The notes: generated by a model from the letters alone, not told the origin. Shown: positions 25,106 to 34,680, counted from the stretch's first letter. The stretch: 64,000 nt of DNA from JBDRLU01 sp043812795 (GCA_043812795.1 JBDRLU010000038.1:6116-70115), one strand, 5' to 3'. Numbers and translations are program-made.

Positions 25106-26251
25106 TTATAATACCACCAGGTTATTACGGTGGATGACCTCGGAGCCGTAATCGTAGCCGAGGGTGGTGGCTATCTTTTTGGAGTGTGCCCCTTTAATAG
25201 CGGCGATATCGGCGGAGGCATAGTTGGTCAGCCCACAGCCTAAACGGGAACCTTCCGGGTCATAAACATCGACGATGTCCCCGCGCCCGAAATTACCCTT
25301 TACCTGCACCACTCCGGCCGCCAGCAAACTGCGGTTTTGTTTCTTCAGAGCTAAGGCCGCGCCGGCATCGACCACCAGTTTGCCTTTGGTGGCCAGCCCA
25401 CTCAGCATCCAGCGCTGGCGGCTCTCCAGTCTACTTGCCGGCAGAAAACGCGTGCCGATTGACTCGCCCGCCGCCAGCCGCAGCATGACATCAGGCTCCT
25501 GCCCGCTGGCAATGACGACGGTAATCCCGCAGTCTGTCGCCATTTTCGCCGCCTCAATCTTGGTAATCATCCCGCCGGTGCCAAGATTACCGGCCGTATC
25601 GCTCACCCGGTTTTCAATCTCGGGGGTTATCCGTTCTATTTGCGGGATGAGGCGGGCATCGGGGTAGCGGTGGGGGTCGACCGTGTACAGCCCGGCAATA
25701 TCGGTGAGAATGAGCAATAAGTCAGCGTCAACGAGGTTCGCCACCATCGCCGAGAGGTTATCGTTATCGCCGAACCTCAATTCTTGAAGTTCGTCCACAG
25801 CCACCACATCGTTCTCATTGACGATACAGATGACTTTTAGTTCCAGTAAGGCGAGCAGTGTATTGCGGGCGTTCAGATAGCCAGCGCGGTCGGTGAGGTC
25901 GGCCCTGGTCAAGAGGGCCTGGGCCACGGTAATATCGTGCTGGTCGAACAGCTCCTCGTAAATATTCATCAGCCGGCTCTGCCCGACCGAAGCCAGCACC
26001 TGCTTATAGGGAATACCGTTCATCTTTTTGGTCAGGCCGAGTTTATGACGGCCGGCGGCAATGGCACCGGAAGACACGATAAGCACTTCCATCCCCTGCT
26101 CGTGAAGCCTGGCTACCTGGTCGGCCAGGCCACGCATGGCCTCATGGTGCAGGTGGTCGCTGCCGTTGGTCAGCAGGCTGGTACCAAGCTTGACCACTAC
26201 CCGGCGGTAGGGCAGTTTGCAGGTTGATTTTGCATCGCTCGCTTTATCCAT
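25106..26251 (-). CDS. proB: Glutamate 5-kinase
   Basis: First enzyme of proline synthesis; phosphorylates glutamate with ATP. A 381-residue protein with an amino-acid kinase domain (VVVKLGTSLLTNG, VSSGAIAAGRHKLGL, NENDVVAVDELQELRFGDND, GTGGMITKIEAAKMA) and a C-terminal PUA domain (from about 290, KGKLVVDAGAALALKKQNRS). The start is ATG with no Shine-Dalgarno; a TATAAT box lies 15 bp upstream, so the leader is very short. proA and proC are not nearby. Confidence 0.96.
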   Translation of the reverse strand: MDKASDAKSTCKLPYRRVVVKLGTSLLTNGSDHLHHEAMRGLADQVARLHEQGMEVLIVSSGAIAAGRHKLGLTKKMNGIPYKQVLASVGQSRLMNIYEELFDQHDITVAQALLTRADLTDRAGYLNARNTLLALLELKVICIVNENDVVAVDELQELRFGDNDNLSAMVANLVDADLLLILTDIAGLYTVDPHRYPDARLIPQIERITPEIENRVSDTAGNLGTGGMITKIEAAKMATDCGITVVIASGQEPDVMLRLAAGESIGTRFLPASRLESRQRWMLSGLATKGKLVVDAGAALALKKQNRSLLAAGVVQVKGNFGRGDIVDVYDPEGSRLGCGLTNYASADIAAIKGAHSKKIATTLGYDYGSEVIHRNNLVVL

Positions 26252-26266
26252 TTTCGTTTCGGGTTC

Positions 26267-26295
26267 ATTATAGCAAGCTCAGGCAAGTTGGACAA
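26267..26295 (-). promoter_or_regulatory. proB promoter overlapping a divergent promoter
   Basis: On the minus strand TTGTCC (26290-26295), 17 nt, TATAAT (26267-26272). The same bases on the plus strand read TTGGAC (26288-26293), a -35 for the MFS gene with TGTTAT 17 nt on, so the two divergent promoters share a near-palindromic -35, TTGGACAA. Confidence 0.6.
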
Positions 26296-26329
26296 TGAGC
26301 CATCCGTATATGTTATGATAGCGGACAAG

Positions 26330-27493
26330 ATGAACACCTCAGGGCAACGGGTCCTGGCGATTAACTTTGTTATCACGTTTCTTGGTTTTCTCGATACCCA
26401 CTTGCTCATTCCGGTCCTGGCACTATATGCGGCCGGCATTAACACGAGTATCGGTATCACCGGGCTGATTATCGGTCTCTATTCTTTGACCAATACTCCG
26501 GCCAATATCATCTTTGGCCGCTTAATGGACCGCGTGGGTTACAAAATTCCACTCACTATCGGGCTGATTGGTGATGCGCTGAGTATGTTCCTCTATACTT
26601 TATGTCGATTGCCGGTACAACTGGCACTACTACGGTTAGTCCATGGCACCAGCGGCGGCCTTATCGGCCCGGCGACGATGTTAATTACCGCCCAATACAG
26701 TGACCCGCAGCAGAAAGGCAGGGCGATGGGGTTCTATGGTATGTCTATTGCCGCCACGACTCTCGTCGGCTACGGACTGAGCGGATTGATTGCCTCTCGG
26801 CTAGGCTATAACGCTATTTTTTTGTTCGGTGCCGGTCTGCTCACCTTCGGGGCCGTACTCAGCCTGTTCCTCCCGGGTAGCCCAAAAAGAGCGGCTCCGA
26901 CTCCAAAAACCCCGTTAGGTGATGGTTTTAGACTGGCCCGTAGCCTGGTCAAACGAAAGGGACTGACTTTCGCCTATAGCTCGATTTTCGCCCAGTATTT
27001 TAGTTTTGGCGGCGTGGTGACGCTGCTCCCTCTCTATGTCAAGAGCCTGGGAATGGGGGCTTTTCAAGTGGGAATGTTGCTGGCTATCTTTGCTCTTGCC
27101 TTTGTCATTACTCAGTTCCCCGGCGGCCCCCTCTCCGACAGAATCGGACGGCGCCTCCCCAGCCTCTCCGGTCTGGGCCTCGGTATAATTTCGTTGGTTT
27201 TGTTACCCACAATGACAACTTTTCCCCTGCTGGCCGTGACCATGGCATTTTATGGTATCGCCTACGGCATCCTTTTCCCACCGGTTTCAGCTTTAGTTAC
27301 CGACCATACGGTCTCGGAAGAACGCGGCATGGCTACCGGTATCTTCCACGCTCTGCTGACTGCTGGAGTAGCCATCGGGGCGCCGGTGATGGGTGGAATG
27401 GGCGAAGTAGTGGGAGTAAAGTTTGGGCTGGCGTTGAGTTCTATCGCCATGTTCCTGGCTCTGATCATCGGGCTGAAGACTTTATACCGATAA
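26330..27493 (+). CDS. MFS transporter
   Basis: Major facilitator superfamily carrier with twelve predicted membrane segments. Motif A-like loops are GRLMDRVGYKIP (after TM2) and GPLSDRIGRRLP (after TM8). It resembles drug/metabolite efflux members of the family, but the substrate cannot be deduced. The ATG at 26330 (MNTSGQRVLAINF) is preferred because upstream starts at 26288 (TTG) and 26315 (ATG) lie within or before the likely promoter; the message would be nearly leaderless. It is divergent from proB. Confidence 0.85.
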   Translation: MNTSGQRVLAINFVITFLGFLDTHLLIPVLALYAAGINTSIGITGLIIGLYSLTNTPANIIFGRLMDRVGYKIPLTIGLIGDALSMFLYTLCRLPVQLALLRLVHGTSGGLIGPATMLITAQYSDPQQKGRAMGFYGMSIAATTLVGYGLSGLIASRLGYNAIFLFGAGLLTFGAVLSLFLPGSPKRAAPTPKTPLGDGFRLARSLVKRKGLTFAYSSIFAQYFSFGGVVTLLPLYVKSLGMGAFQVGMLLAIFALAFVITQFPGGPLSDRIGRRLPSLSGLGLGIISLVLLPTMTTFPLLAVTMAFYGIAYGILFPPVSALVTDHTVSEERGMATGIFHALLTAGVAIGAPVMGGMGEVVGVKFGLALSSIAMFLALIIGLKTLYR

Positions 27494-27512
27494 ACTACCA
27501 GACACCCAAAAC

Positions 27513-27574
27513 TTGTTGAGCACTCTGCCTCCATGTTAAAATTAATCTAAAGGGCTAGTCCGCAGGGCTAGCCC
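27513..27574 (+). promoter_or_regulatory. Probable mfd promoter with hairpin in the leader
   Basis: TTGTTG (27513-27518), 18 nt, TAAAAT (27537-27542). It is followed by a GGGCTAG/CTAGCCC stem-loop at 27552-27574, just before the start codon. On the minus strand this stem is followed by a T-rich tract. Confidence 0.4.
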
Positions 27575-27592
27575 TAGTGGTGTTTGGTAAAA

Positions 27593-30500
27593 ATGCTGAA
27601 TCTGGCACAACTATTAAGTCTTATCGAGAACCTGCCCGCCTACCGCCGGCTGGTCGAGGCACTGGTGCGAACAGACGACAGTCTGAAAATATCTATCCTT
27701 GAGGCGGCTAAACCTTACCTTATCGGCGCTCTATCTAGTCAATTGCAGCGGCCCATACTGCTGGTGACAGCCAGACCGGAAACCAGCCGCAAGCTCTACG
27801 AGCAACTGGTGACCTGGGGCAATTCCGGTGAAATAAAACTATTCCCGGAACCCGATGTTTTGCCTTATGAGCAAATTACCGCCGACAACTCGACTCAAGT
27901 GGAAAGACTGCAGGTACTAGCGGCGTTAGCCAGCCTGCAGAAAGACAGTCGTACCTTCCCTTTGATTGTCACCTCAGCCCCGGCTTTGATGGAAAAGACC
28001 ATTGCCCATGACGAATTCGTCGCTAACAGCCAGACCATCACCGGCGGCATGGAAGCCGAGCCGTTCCAACTACTGGCGAAATGGCAAGCTCTCGGTTATA
28101 AGCTGGAAAGCCTGGCGGAAATACCGGGCACGATGAGCCATCGCGGTGGTATCATTGATATTTATCCGCCGACCAGCGACCTGCCCGTCAGGCTGGAGTT
28201 TTTCGGCAATACCGTGGAGAGCATCCGTCTCTTCGACCCGGCCAACCAGCGCTCAGTCAGAGCTGTCCCGTCCATCACCATTGCCCCGGTGACGGAAGGG
28301 TCTTCGCGTCAGGACAGTTTTTTGAATTATCTGCCTCCAAACGGTCTGCTCATCCTCGATGAGCCGGCGCTGATAAAACAGGCCGTAGATGACCTCGACG
28401 TCAAAGCCAGTGAACTGCGTTCGGAGAAGCAGCTTCCGAAAGAAACACCACGGCCTTATTTCAACTGGGCTGAACTGGAGACAGAGATACAGAGCAGGCA
28501 GCGTTTAACGCTGACAGCCTGGGATATCGATGAAGCCGGGCCAGTCGATAAACTGGACTTTACCGCGGCGCCCAGCTATGCTGGACAGTTGCCGTTATTC
28601 GTCAGAAAAGTTAAAGAGCTCTTAGACCGTAAGGAGCGCGTTATCCTTGTCAGCCACCAGTCCCGCCGCCTGGCCGAGCTTCTCGAGGCCGAGGGGATGA
28701 TTGCTCCACCCCTCGACGAAGTCAAGCAGGTGCCCCCGCCCGGCTCGCTGACACTGGTACAGGGCCTCCTTGCCGAAGGCTGGGTGATGGGCCACACTTA
28801 TTTGCTCACCGATGCCGAAATCTTCGGTTTTGTGAAACAGCAGCGACTGCTCAAGAAACATCCGGTACCCCATCATAAGCTCTATATCGATTTTATTCCG
28901 GGCGACTACGTGGTGCATATTGAGCACGGTATTGCCCGGCTGGCTGGCGTGACCACGCTGACCGCCGCCACCGGTGAAAAAGAGTACCTGGTGCTGGAGT
29001 ACGCTGCCGGTGACAAGCTCTATGTCCCAACGGACCAGATTGACCGGGTCACCCGCTATATCGGCGCCACCGACCAGCCGCCGGTGTTGAGCCGGCTGGG
29101 GACACAGGAATGGACAAGGACCAAGCAACGGGTCAAGGAATCGGTCGAGATTGTGGCGAAAGAGTTGCTCGCCCTTTATGCCGCCCGCGAGGTAGTGCCC
29201 GGCTTTGCCTTTTCGCCCGATACCGTCTGGCAGCAGGAGATGGAAAGCTCCTTTCCTTATGTGGAAACTCCCGACCAGCTGGAGGCCGTCAACCGCGTCA
29301 AAACCGATATGGAAAAGAAGAAGCCGATGGACCGGCTCGTCTGCGGGGACGTTGGCTACGGCAAGACCGAAGTCGCCCTCCGCGCCGCTTTCAAGGCGGT
29401 GATGGACGGCAAGCAGGTGGCCATGCTGGTACCGACGACAGTGTTGGCCGAGCAGCATTACACCACCTTCTGCGAAAGGACGAGTGCCTTTCCCATGAAA
29501 ATCGAGGTGTTGAGCCGTTTCCGTACGTCCGGAGAGCAGCGGATTATCCTCGAAGGACTGGCCAGCGGGGGCGTGGATATCTGCATCGGCACGCACCGGC
29601 TGCTGCAAAAAGACGTGGCCTTCAAAGACCTCGGCCTGTTGATTATCGATGAAGAGCAGCGCTTCGGCGTGAAGCACAAGGAATACCTGAAACAGAAACG
29701 GCAGGAAGTCGATGTGCTGACATTGAGTGCCACCCCCATCCCCCGCACCCTGCACATGTCGCTGGTGGGAGTGAGGGACATGAGCGTGATGGAAACGCCA
29801 CCGGAAGAACGCCTGCCGGTGAAGACTTACGTGGCCGGTTACGACGACCGCCTCGTCCGCGAGGCCATTATCCGCGAGCTGGAACGTAACGGCCAGGTCT
29901 TCTTCTTGCATAACCGCGTCCAGAGTATCGCCTACGTCGCCGGAAAGTTACAGGCCCTCGTGCCTGAAGCCAGAATCGCCATCGGCCACGGCCAGATGCC
30001 GGAAGATAAACTGGAAAGGGTAATGACCGAATTCGCCCAGGGCAAACAGGACGTGCTGGTCTGTACCACTATCGTCGAGTCCGGGCTGGACATGCCCAAC
30101 GTGAACACACTCATCGTTAATCAGGCCGACAAGTTCGGGCTGACCCAGCTTTACCAGTTGCGGGGACGGGTGGGGCGGGGCACCAATCTGGCCTACGCCT
30201 ACTTCCTTTACGAGAAAGGCAAAATGCTCACACCCACCGCCGAAAAAAGATTACGGACTATCTTCGAAGCCACCGAGCTTGGCGCCGGCTTCGGTATCGC
30301 CATGAAAGACCTCGAAATCAGAGGTGCCGGTACTTTGCTCGGCGTGCACCAGAGCGGCCATATCACCGCCGTCGGCTTCAATCTGTACACCCAGTTACTG
30401 GCCCGGGCCGTGGAAGAACTAAAAGCACGGCAAAGCGGTAAGTCCCTAGAAGAGATAAAAATCGCCCACCTGCCACCACCCACCATTGACCTCCCCCTGC

Positions 30501-30892
30501 CCGCCTATATCCCGGAAGACTACGTTACCGACCTCGATACCCGGCTCGGCCTCTACCAGAAGATGGCCAGGCTGGACAAAGTTGAGCAGACCGAGACTCT
30601 ATTACAGGAATTCAACGACCGCTTCGGCACTCCGCCGCGAGAAGTCAAGAACCTGCTCTATGCCATCAAGATTAAGCTGCTGGCGGCGAAAGCCGGCATT
30701 GCCTCCGTCGCCACCGAAGAAGGCGAAATTATCTTACGCCTCATCGAAGGCATGCGCTTCGACACTAAGAAACTCGCCTCCTCAGTCAGAGACGGCATTA
30801 AAATCGACGCTCTCGGCATCCGCCTCCACCCCAAACGCCTTGGCGACAAATGGCCGGCAGTGCTGGAGGACGTGGTGAGGCGGGTGGGGTGA
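27593..30892 (+). CDS. mfd: Transcription-repair coupling factor
   Basis: Mfd removes RNA polymerase stalled at DNA lesions and recruits UvrA. About 1,099 residues in the standard order: UvrB-like N-terminal module (EPDVLPYEQI; RGGIIDIYPP), polymerase-interaction domain (YVVHIEHGIARLAG; DKLYVPTDQIDRV), RecG-like translocase (GDVGYGKTEVALRAAFK Walker A; IIDEEQRFGVKHKE; LSATPIPRTL; QLRGRVGRG) and the C-terminal TRCF domain (LPAYIPEDYV). The ATG at 27593 is favoured over a TTG three codons earlier. No missing motifs. Confidence 0.97.
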   Translation: MLNLAQLLSLIENLPAYRRLVEALVRTDDSLKISILEAAKPYLIGALSSQLQRPILLVTARPETSRKLYEQLVTWGNSGEIKLFPEPDVLPYEQITADNSTQVERLQVLAALASLQKDSRTFPLIVTSAPALMEKTIAHDEFVANSQTITGGMEAEPFQLLAKWQALGYKLESLAEIPGTMSHRGGIIDIYPPTSDLPVRLEFFGNTVESIRLFDPANQRSVRAVPSITIAPVTEGSSRQDSFLNYLPPNGLLILDEPALIKQAVDDLDVKASELRSEKQLPKETPRPYFNWAELETEIQSRQRLTLTAWDIDEAGPVDKLDFTAAPSYAGQLPLFVRKVKELLDRKERVILVSHQSRRLAELLEAEGMIAPPLDEVKQVPPPGSLTLVQGLLAEGWVMGHTYLLTDAEIFGFVKQQRLLKKHPVPHHKLYIDFIPGDYVVHIEHGIARLAGVTTLTAATGEKEYLVLEYAAGDKLYVPTDQIDRVTRYIGATDQPPVLSRLGTQEWTRTKQRVKESVEIVAKELLALYAAREVVPGFAFSPDTVWQQEMESSFPYVETPDQLEAVNRVKTDMEKKKPMDRLVCGDVGYGKTEVALRAAFKAVMDGKQVAMLVPTTVLAEQHYTTFCERTSAFPMKIEVLSRFRTSGEQRIILEGLASGGVDICIGTHRLLQKDVAFKDLGLLIIDEEQRFGVKHKEYLKQKRQEVDVLTLSATPIPRTLHMSLVGVRDMSVMETPPEERLPVKTYVAGYDDRLVREAIIRELERNGQVFFLHNRVQSIAYVAGKLQALVPEARIAIGHGQMPEDKLERVMTEFAQGKQDVLVCTTIVESGLDMPNVNTLIVNQADKFGLTQLYQLRGRVGRGTNLAYAYFLYEKGKMLTPTAEKRLRTIFEATELGAGFGIAMKDLEIRGAGTLLGVHQSGHITAVGFNLYTQLLARAVEELKARQSGKSLEEIKIAHLPPPTIDLPLPAYIPEDYVTDLDTRLGLYQKMARLDKVEQTETLLQEFNDRFGTPPREVKNLLYAIKIKLLAAKAGIASVATEEGEIILRLIEGMRFDTKKLASSVRDGIKIDALGIRLHPKRLGDKWPAVLEDVVRRVG

Positions 30893-30989
30893 GTTTCTCT
30901 AAATCCCTCTTGCCAACTTACTCCCCTTATAATATCCTGATAGTAGGTCCACCTCGGTTTGGTCATTATCGGTCAAAGAGGAGGGTGCT

Positions 30990-31487
30990 ATGGAGAGAAG
31001 GCTTTACCGCAGTCGTACCGACCGCATGATATGGGGGGTGTGCGGCGGACTGGCTAGTTATTTCAGTATTGACCCCGTTCTCGTCAGGCTGATTTTTGTT
31101 TTGCTGATATTTGCCAATGGTATCGGCATTATCGCTTATATTATCTTGGCTATTATCGTACCGCTGGAGGGCTCACAGGCAGTCCAGCCGAAGGATGTGG
31201 TCAAGGAAAACATCGAAGAAATAAAAGAATCGGGTGTTCAGATGGGACAGGAAATCCGTTCCACTTTCGGCGGCGAGAGTACACCCAAAGAGCCACCCCA
31301 ACCACCCGAACCCGCCCGGCACAATGCAGCCGGCGTCGCGGTCATCGGCGCTGTCCTCATTATTATCGGCGCCTTTTTCCTGCTCTCCAATATGCTTAAC
31401 TTCTGGTGGCTGAACTGGGGCTATCTCTGGCCGCTCATCCTGGTCGCGATTGGCCTGCTGATAATAGTAACCATCCGGAGACGATAA
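30990..31487 (+). CDS. PspC domain membrane protein
   Basis: A 165-residue protein with an N-terminal PspC domain (LYRSRTDRMIWGVCGGLASY, then a long hydrophobic helix), a Pro/Glu-rich linker at about 75-108 and a C-terminal pair of hydrophobic helices (VAVIGAVLIIIGAFFLLSN; LWPLILVAIGLLIIV) of the LiaI/LiaF transmembrane type. PspC proteins sense membrane stress. GAGGAGGG precedes the ATG. It ends 1 bp before the next gene, which has a matching membrane part, so the two probably act together in the envelope. Confidence 0.87.
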   Translation: MERRLYRSRTDRMIWGVCGGLASYFSIDPVLVRLIFVLLIFANGIGIIAYIILAIIVPLEGSQAVQPKDVVKENIEEIKESGVQMGQEIRSTFGGESTPKEPPQPPEPARHNAAGVAVIGAVLIIIGAFFLLSNMLNFWWLNWGYLWPLILVAIGLLIIVTIRRR

Positions 31488-31488
31488 T

Positions 31489-32394
31489 ATGCCCCAGGAA
31501 CGAGAGCACAGCTTAGGCATTCCGGTCGGCGGCATCGTCCTTCTTTTCCTGGGCGTCGTTTTCCTGCTCCAGACCCTGCATGTTATCCCGTGGGGACTGT
31601 GGGGCACGCTCTGGCGCTACTGGCCGGTCGTCCTCATTATCGTCGGCCTGAGTATCTTACTCCGCCACCACAACATCTGGCTGGTCAGCCTGCTCATCCT
31701 GGCCATCCTTTTTGCCACCGTCGGTCTTGCCTACTGGCAATATCACCCGGGGAACCTGAGCGGAGACGTCAAACTCATTGCTACGGAGCCGCTTGACGGT
31801 ATCGGGCAGGCGCAGGTCAATATGGACTTTAAGGTGGGTAGCCTGACTGTTGCCAGCCTACCCAGCACCTCCCCCAATCTCGTCGAGGTGGACTCCAATG
31901 TTAACGGCAACCGGGGAATGGCCATGCACCTAAGTCGTGATGGCGATGAAGCTACTCTTTCCCTGAGTAAGACCGAAGTCGACGAGCAATTCGGTAATGG
32001 AAGCGGAGAAAAATGGCAGGCAAAGTTTAATCGTAGCACCCCATTGACCATGAAAGTGGACGCGGCCGTGGGGAAGGGTACCTTCGACCTGGGCCAGCTT
32101 CAAGTTCCCGACCTCAACATGGACCTGGACGTCGGCGACTACAACGTAACCATGCCCCACCCGTCCGGCACCGCCACGGCCTTCATCAAGGTCAATTTGT
32201 CCAACCTGAAGATAACAATTCCGGAAAATGTTGCCGTCCGGATAAAGGCGAAGATGAGCCTCGGCGGCCTCACGGTGGACGAGCAACGTTTTCCCAAGAG
32301 CGGCGACTACTATGTATCGCCCAACTATGCCACTGCCCTGAACCGGCTTGATATGGAAATAGACAGTTCTCTCAGTCGCGTCCAGATAGAATAA
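31489..32394 (+). CDS. LiaF-like membrane protein with toastrack (DUF4097/DUF2154) domain
   Basis: A 301-residue protein: three to four N-terminal hydrophobic helices (GGIVLLFLGVVFLLQTL; YWPVVLIIVGLSILL; LVSLLILAILFATVGLAYW) and then, from about 85, an extracytoplasmic beta-rich repeat region. The pattern VGSLTVASLP ... VGDYNVTMPHPS ... MSLGGLTVDEQRF is typical of toastrack domains in Psp/Lia stress systems. It is translated with the PspC gene (1-bp gap). It likely senses or buffers envelope stress; no sigma factor or two-component genes adjoin. Confidence 0.83.
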   Translation: MPQEREHSLGIPVGGIVLLFLGVVFLLQTLHVIPWGLWGTLWRYWPVVLIIVGLSILLRHHNIWLVSLLILAILFATVGLAYWQYHPGNLSGDVKLIATEPLDGIGQAQVNMDFKVGSLTVASLPSTSPNLVEVDSNVNGNRGMAMHLSRDGDEATLSLSKTEVDEQFGNGSGEKWQAKFNRSTPLTMKVDAAVGKGTFDLGQLQVPDLNMDLDVGDYNVTMPHPSGTATAFIKVNLSNLKITIPENVAVRIKAKMSLGGLTVDEQRFPKSGDYYVSPNYATALNRLDMEIDSSLSRVQIE

Positions 32395-32427
32395 CAAACA
32401 TACCGCTAACAATGTCTCGTGCTGAAT

Positions 32428-32489
32428 GTCATTCTGAACTTGATTCAGAATCCAGATACTGCTGGATTCCAGCCTTCGCTGGAATGACA
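32428..32489. repeat. Dispersed palindromic repeat (GTCATTCTGA type)
   Basis: Two hairpins: TTCTGAACTTGATTCAGAA and CCAGCCTTCGCTGG, bounded by GTCATTC and GAATGAC. Confidence 0.7.
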
Positions 32490-32636
32490 ATGGGAGCAAC
32501 TTCTCGAATTATTAGAAGAGGCGCTTCTTCATCAGCGTAATTGAAGAATGTCCGCCCAGAGAGTAAAATACGGTTGAACACGAGGCCGTGAAAATCAAAT
32601 CGCTAGCGACTCCACTTCGAATTGGAGGGCAGGCTA

Positions 32637-33734
32637 ATGAGTGTTAACATCGGCATCATCGGACTGGCCCAAAGCGGCCGTACCACTGTTTTCAATGCCC
32701 TGACCAGAGGTACCGCCGACCCCCAAAAACATGGCGAAGGCCCGCGCCTCGGGACGGCCAAGGTACCCGAACCACGTCTACAGGTACTCACCGATATGCT
32801 CCATCCCAAGAAAGTAACGCCGGCCTCGGTGACTTACCTCGATGTCGGTGCCTCGGTCAAAGAACTCGTCCAGCAGAAAGAGACCGGCGGCCGCCTGCTG
32901 GCACAACTGGCTGATATGGACGCCCTCATCAATGTGGTGCGCGCTTTTAAGGACGATAGCATCCCTCATATCGAGGGCACTCTGGATGTGGACCGGGATA
33001 TTACCAACATGGACCTGGAACTGGCTTTCTCCGATATCGCGCTGCTGGAAAAGAGGCTGGAAAGAATCAACACGGCCATGAAAGGAGCCAAGCCATCCGA
33101 GCGGCAGACTCTTGTCCATGAGCAGGAACTGATGGCGAAGATTAAAGGCAATCTGGAAAAAGACGTACCGGTACGCGAGCTTTCCCTGACCGCCGAGGAA
33201 GCTAAAATCATGGCTAACTATCAGTTCCTCACCGACAAACCGGTACTGGTGGCGGTCAATATCGGTGAAGACCAGTTACCCCAGGCCGGTACTCTGGAAG
33301 CCGAGTTAAACGCACGCTACGCCCAGCCCAAACGCCGCATCCTGACCCTCTGCGGCAAGGTGGAAATGGAGCTCGCCCAATTAGATGAAAACGAAGCTCA
33401 AGTCCTCCGTATCGATTTCGGCATTAACGAGTCCGGTGCCGACCGTATTATCAAACTCTCCGACGAACTGCTGGGACTAATCTCCTTCTTTACGATTGCC
33501 TCCGGGGAAGTTAGAGCCTGGTCAATCCAGCAGGGCACCGATGCCGTCAAAGCCGCTGGCAAGATTCACTCGGATATGGAGCGTGGCTTTATCCGGGCGG
33601 AAGTCATCGGCTACGACGACCTGGTCAAGTGCGGTAGCATTGCCGAAGCCCGCAAGAAGGGTATATTACGACTCGAAGGCAAGACCTATACCGTCCGGGA
33701 CGGTGACGTCATTACCTTTTTATTCAATGTTTAG
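32637..33734 (+). CDS. YchF-like (DUF933/TGS) P-loop protein with altered GTPase motifs
   Basis: A 365-residue relative of YchF/Ola1, an OBG-family protein that binds ATP and ribosomes. The C-terminal TGS/DUF933 part is well kept (LISFFTIASGEVRAWSIQQG ... GYDDLV ... KGILRLEGKTYTVRDGDVI). The P-loop reads GLAQSGRT (residues 9-16), with Arg15 in place of the Lys that contacts nucleotide phosphates. The usual DVAGL switch is DVGAS, and the NxxE specificity loop is NIGEDQL. This may be a divergent paralogue with weak or no hydrolysis. The ATG at 32637 follows GGAGGG. It stands alone after a repeat. Confidence 0.82.
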   Translation: MSVNIGIIGLAQSGRTTVFNALTRGTADPQKHGEGPRLGTAKVPEPRLQVLTDMLHPKKVTPASVTYLDVGASVKELVQQKETGGRLLAQLADMDALINVVRAFKDDSIPHIEGTLDVDRDITNMDLELAFSDIALLEKRLERINTAMKGAKPSERQTLVHEQELMAKIKGNLEKDVPVRELSLTAEEAKIMANYQFLTDKPVLVAVNIGEDQLPQAGTLEAELNARYAQPKRRILTLCGKVEMELAQLDENEAQVLRIDFGINESGADRIIKLSDELLGLISFFTIASGEVRAWSIQQGTDAVKAAGKIHSDMERGFIRAEVIGYDDLVKCGSIAEARKKGILRLEGKTYTVRDGDVITFLFNV

Positions 33735-33758
33735 CCGCCGCATAGATAGGCCGACCAA

Positions 33759-34571
33759 CTAAAAAATTCCCAGTGCTTTAAGTAGCAAACGGAAGCCGCC
33801 GAGAAGCATCGCCACCGCCAGCAGTTGAGCGATAAGCCGACCCCTCGCCCTGCGCGATAATATTGCCCCGATTTGAGCACCCGGTATAGCCAGGGCGGCC
33901 ACGATAACGGCGGGCAGTATCAGAACATTGCCGAGGGCCACGTGGAAAATACCACCGGAAAAAGTCGAGATAGCTAAAACAAAATGTGAGGTAGCTGTGG
34001 CCACGTGTACCGGAAAGTCCAAAACGTAAATGAGTGCCGGCACATGGATAATGCCACCACCGATACCCAGCAAGCTGGAAACAATGCCAACTAAAAAGCT
34101 GAGGATAATACCTGTTCCTACCCGTGGACGGTACTTGAAGACTTCACCCCGATAATCGACCAGAGTCCGCGTGTAACTGCCGTCGGGATGCTCTTTCGGG
34201 TGCGGCTCTCCGCGCAGGAAAATAAAAAGAGCTACTGCCACCAGCAGGATGCCGAAAACCAATTCGAGCATCCTGGGAGTAAAATACTCGCTGACCCAGG
34301 CACCGAACCAGGCCCCCGGTAAAGTAGCCACGGCAAATTTCCAGCCGGACCTGATATCTACCCGCCGCTGGCGCAGGTAAGAAATGCTCCCCGAGAGAGC
34401 ATTAAAGAAGACGGCCACCAGAGAAGTACCAATGGCTTGCTGGGGAGTAAAATGAAAAAAGATTAGAAAGATGGGGACAAAAAAGATGCCGCCGCCAATG
34501 CCAATCATGGTACCGAAAGTACCGGCAAAAAAGCCCAGCGCGGCCAGCACGGCGATTTCAATTCCAGACAA
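33759..34571 (-). CDS. TauE/SafE family sulfite exporter-like membrane protein
   Basis: A 270-residue membrane protein with about eight hydrophobic helices and two related halves: FAGTFGTMIGIGGGIFFVPIF and VSSLLGIGGGIIHVPAL, the paired TauE/SafE motifs. Members export sulfite, sulfoacetate or related organic anions. The start is a TTG at 34571 behind AAGGAG. It converges on the YchF-like gene. The substrate is not known; no sulfur genes adjoin. Confidence 0.9.
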   Translation of the reverse strand: MSGIEIAVLAALGFFAGTFGTMIGIGGGIFFVPIFLIFFHFTPQQAIGTSLVAVFFNALSGSISYLRQRRVDIRSGWKFAVATLPGAWFGAWVSEYFTPRMLELVFGILLVAVALFIFLRGEPHPKEHPDGSYTRTLVDYRGEVFKYRPRVGTGIILSFLVGIVSSLLGIGGGIIHVPALIYVLDFPVHVATATSHFVLAISTFSGGIFHVALGNVLILPAVIVAALAIPGAQIGAILSRRARGRLIAQLLAVAMLLGGFRLLLKALGIF

Positions 34572-34650
34572 AGTCTAGTCTCCTTTTTGTTGGGTTATCG
34601 TGAAAAACGTATCTATTCTAATGCGGCGTATCAAGCAGCGCAAATCGAAA

Positions 34651-34680
34651 TTGAAAAGTGTGGTCGCTTACTGCTAATAT
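34651..34680 (+). promoter_or_regulatory. Promoter of tRNA-Ala
   Basis: TTGAAA (34651-34656), 18 nt, TAATAT (34675-34680), ending 12 bp before the tRNA. Confidence 0.65.
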
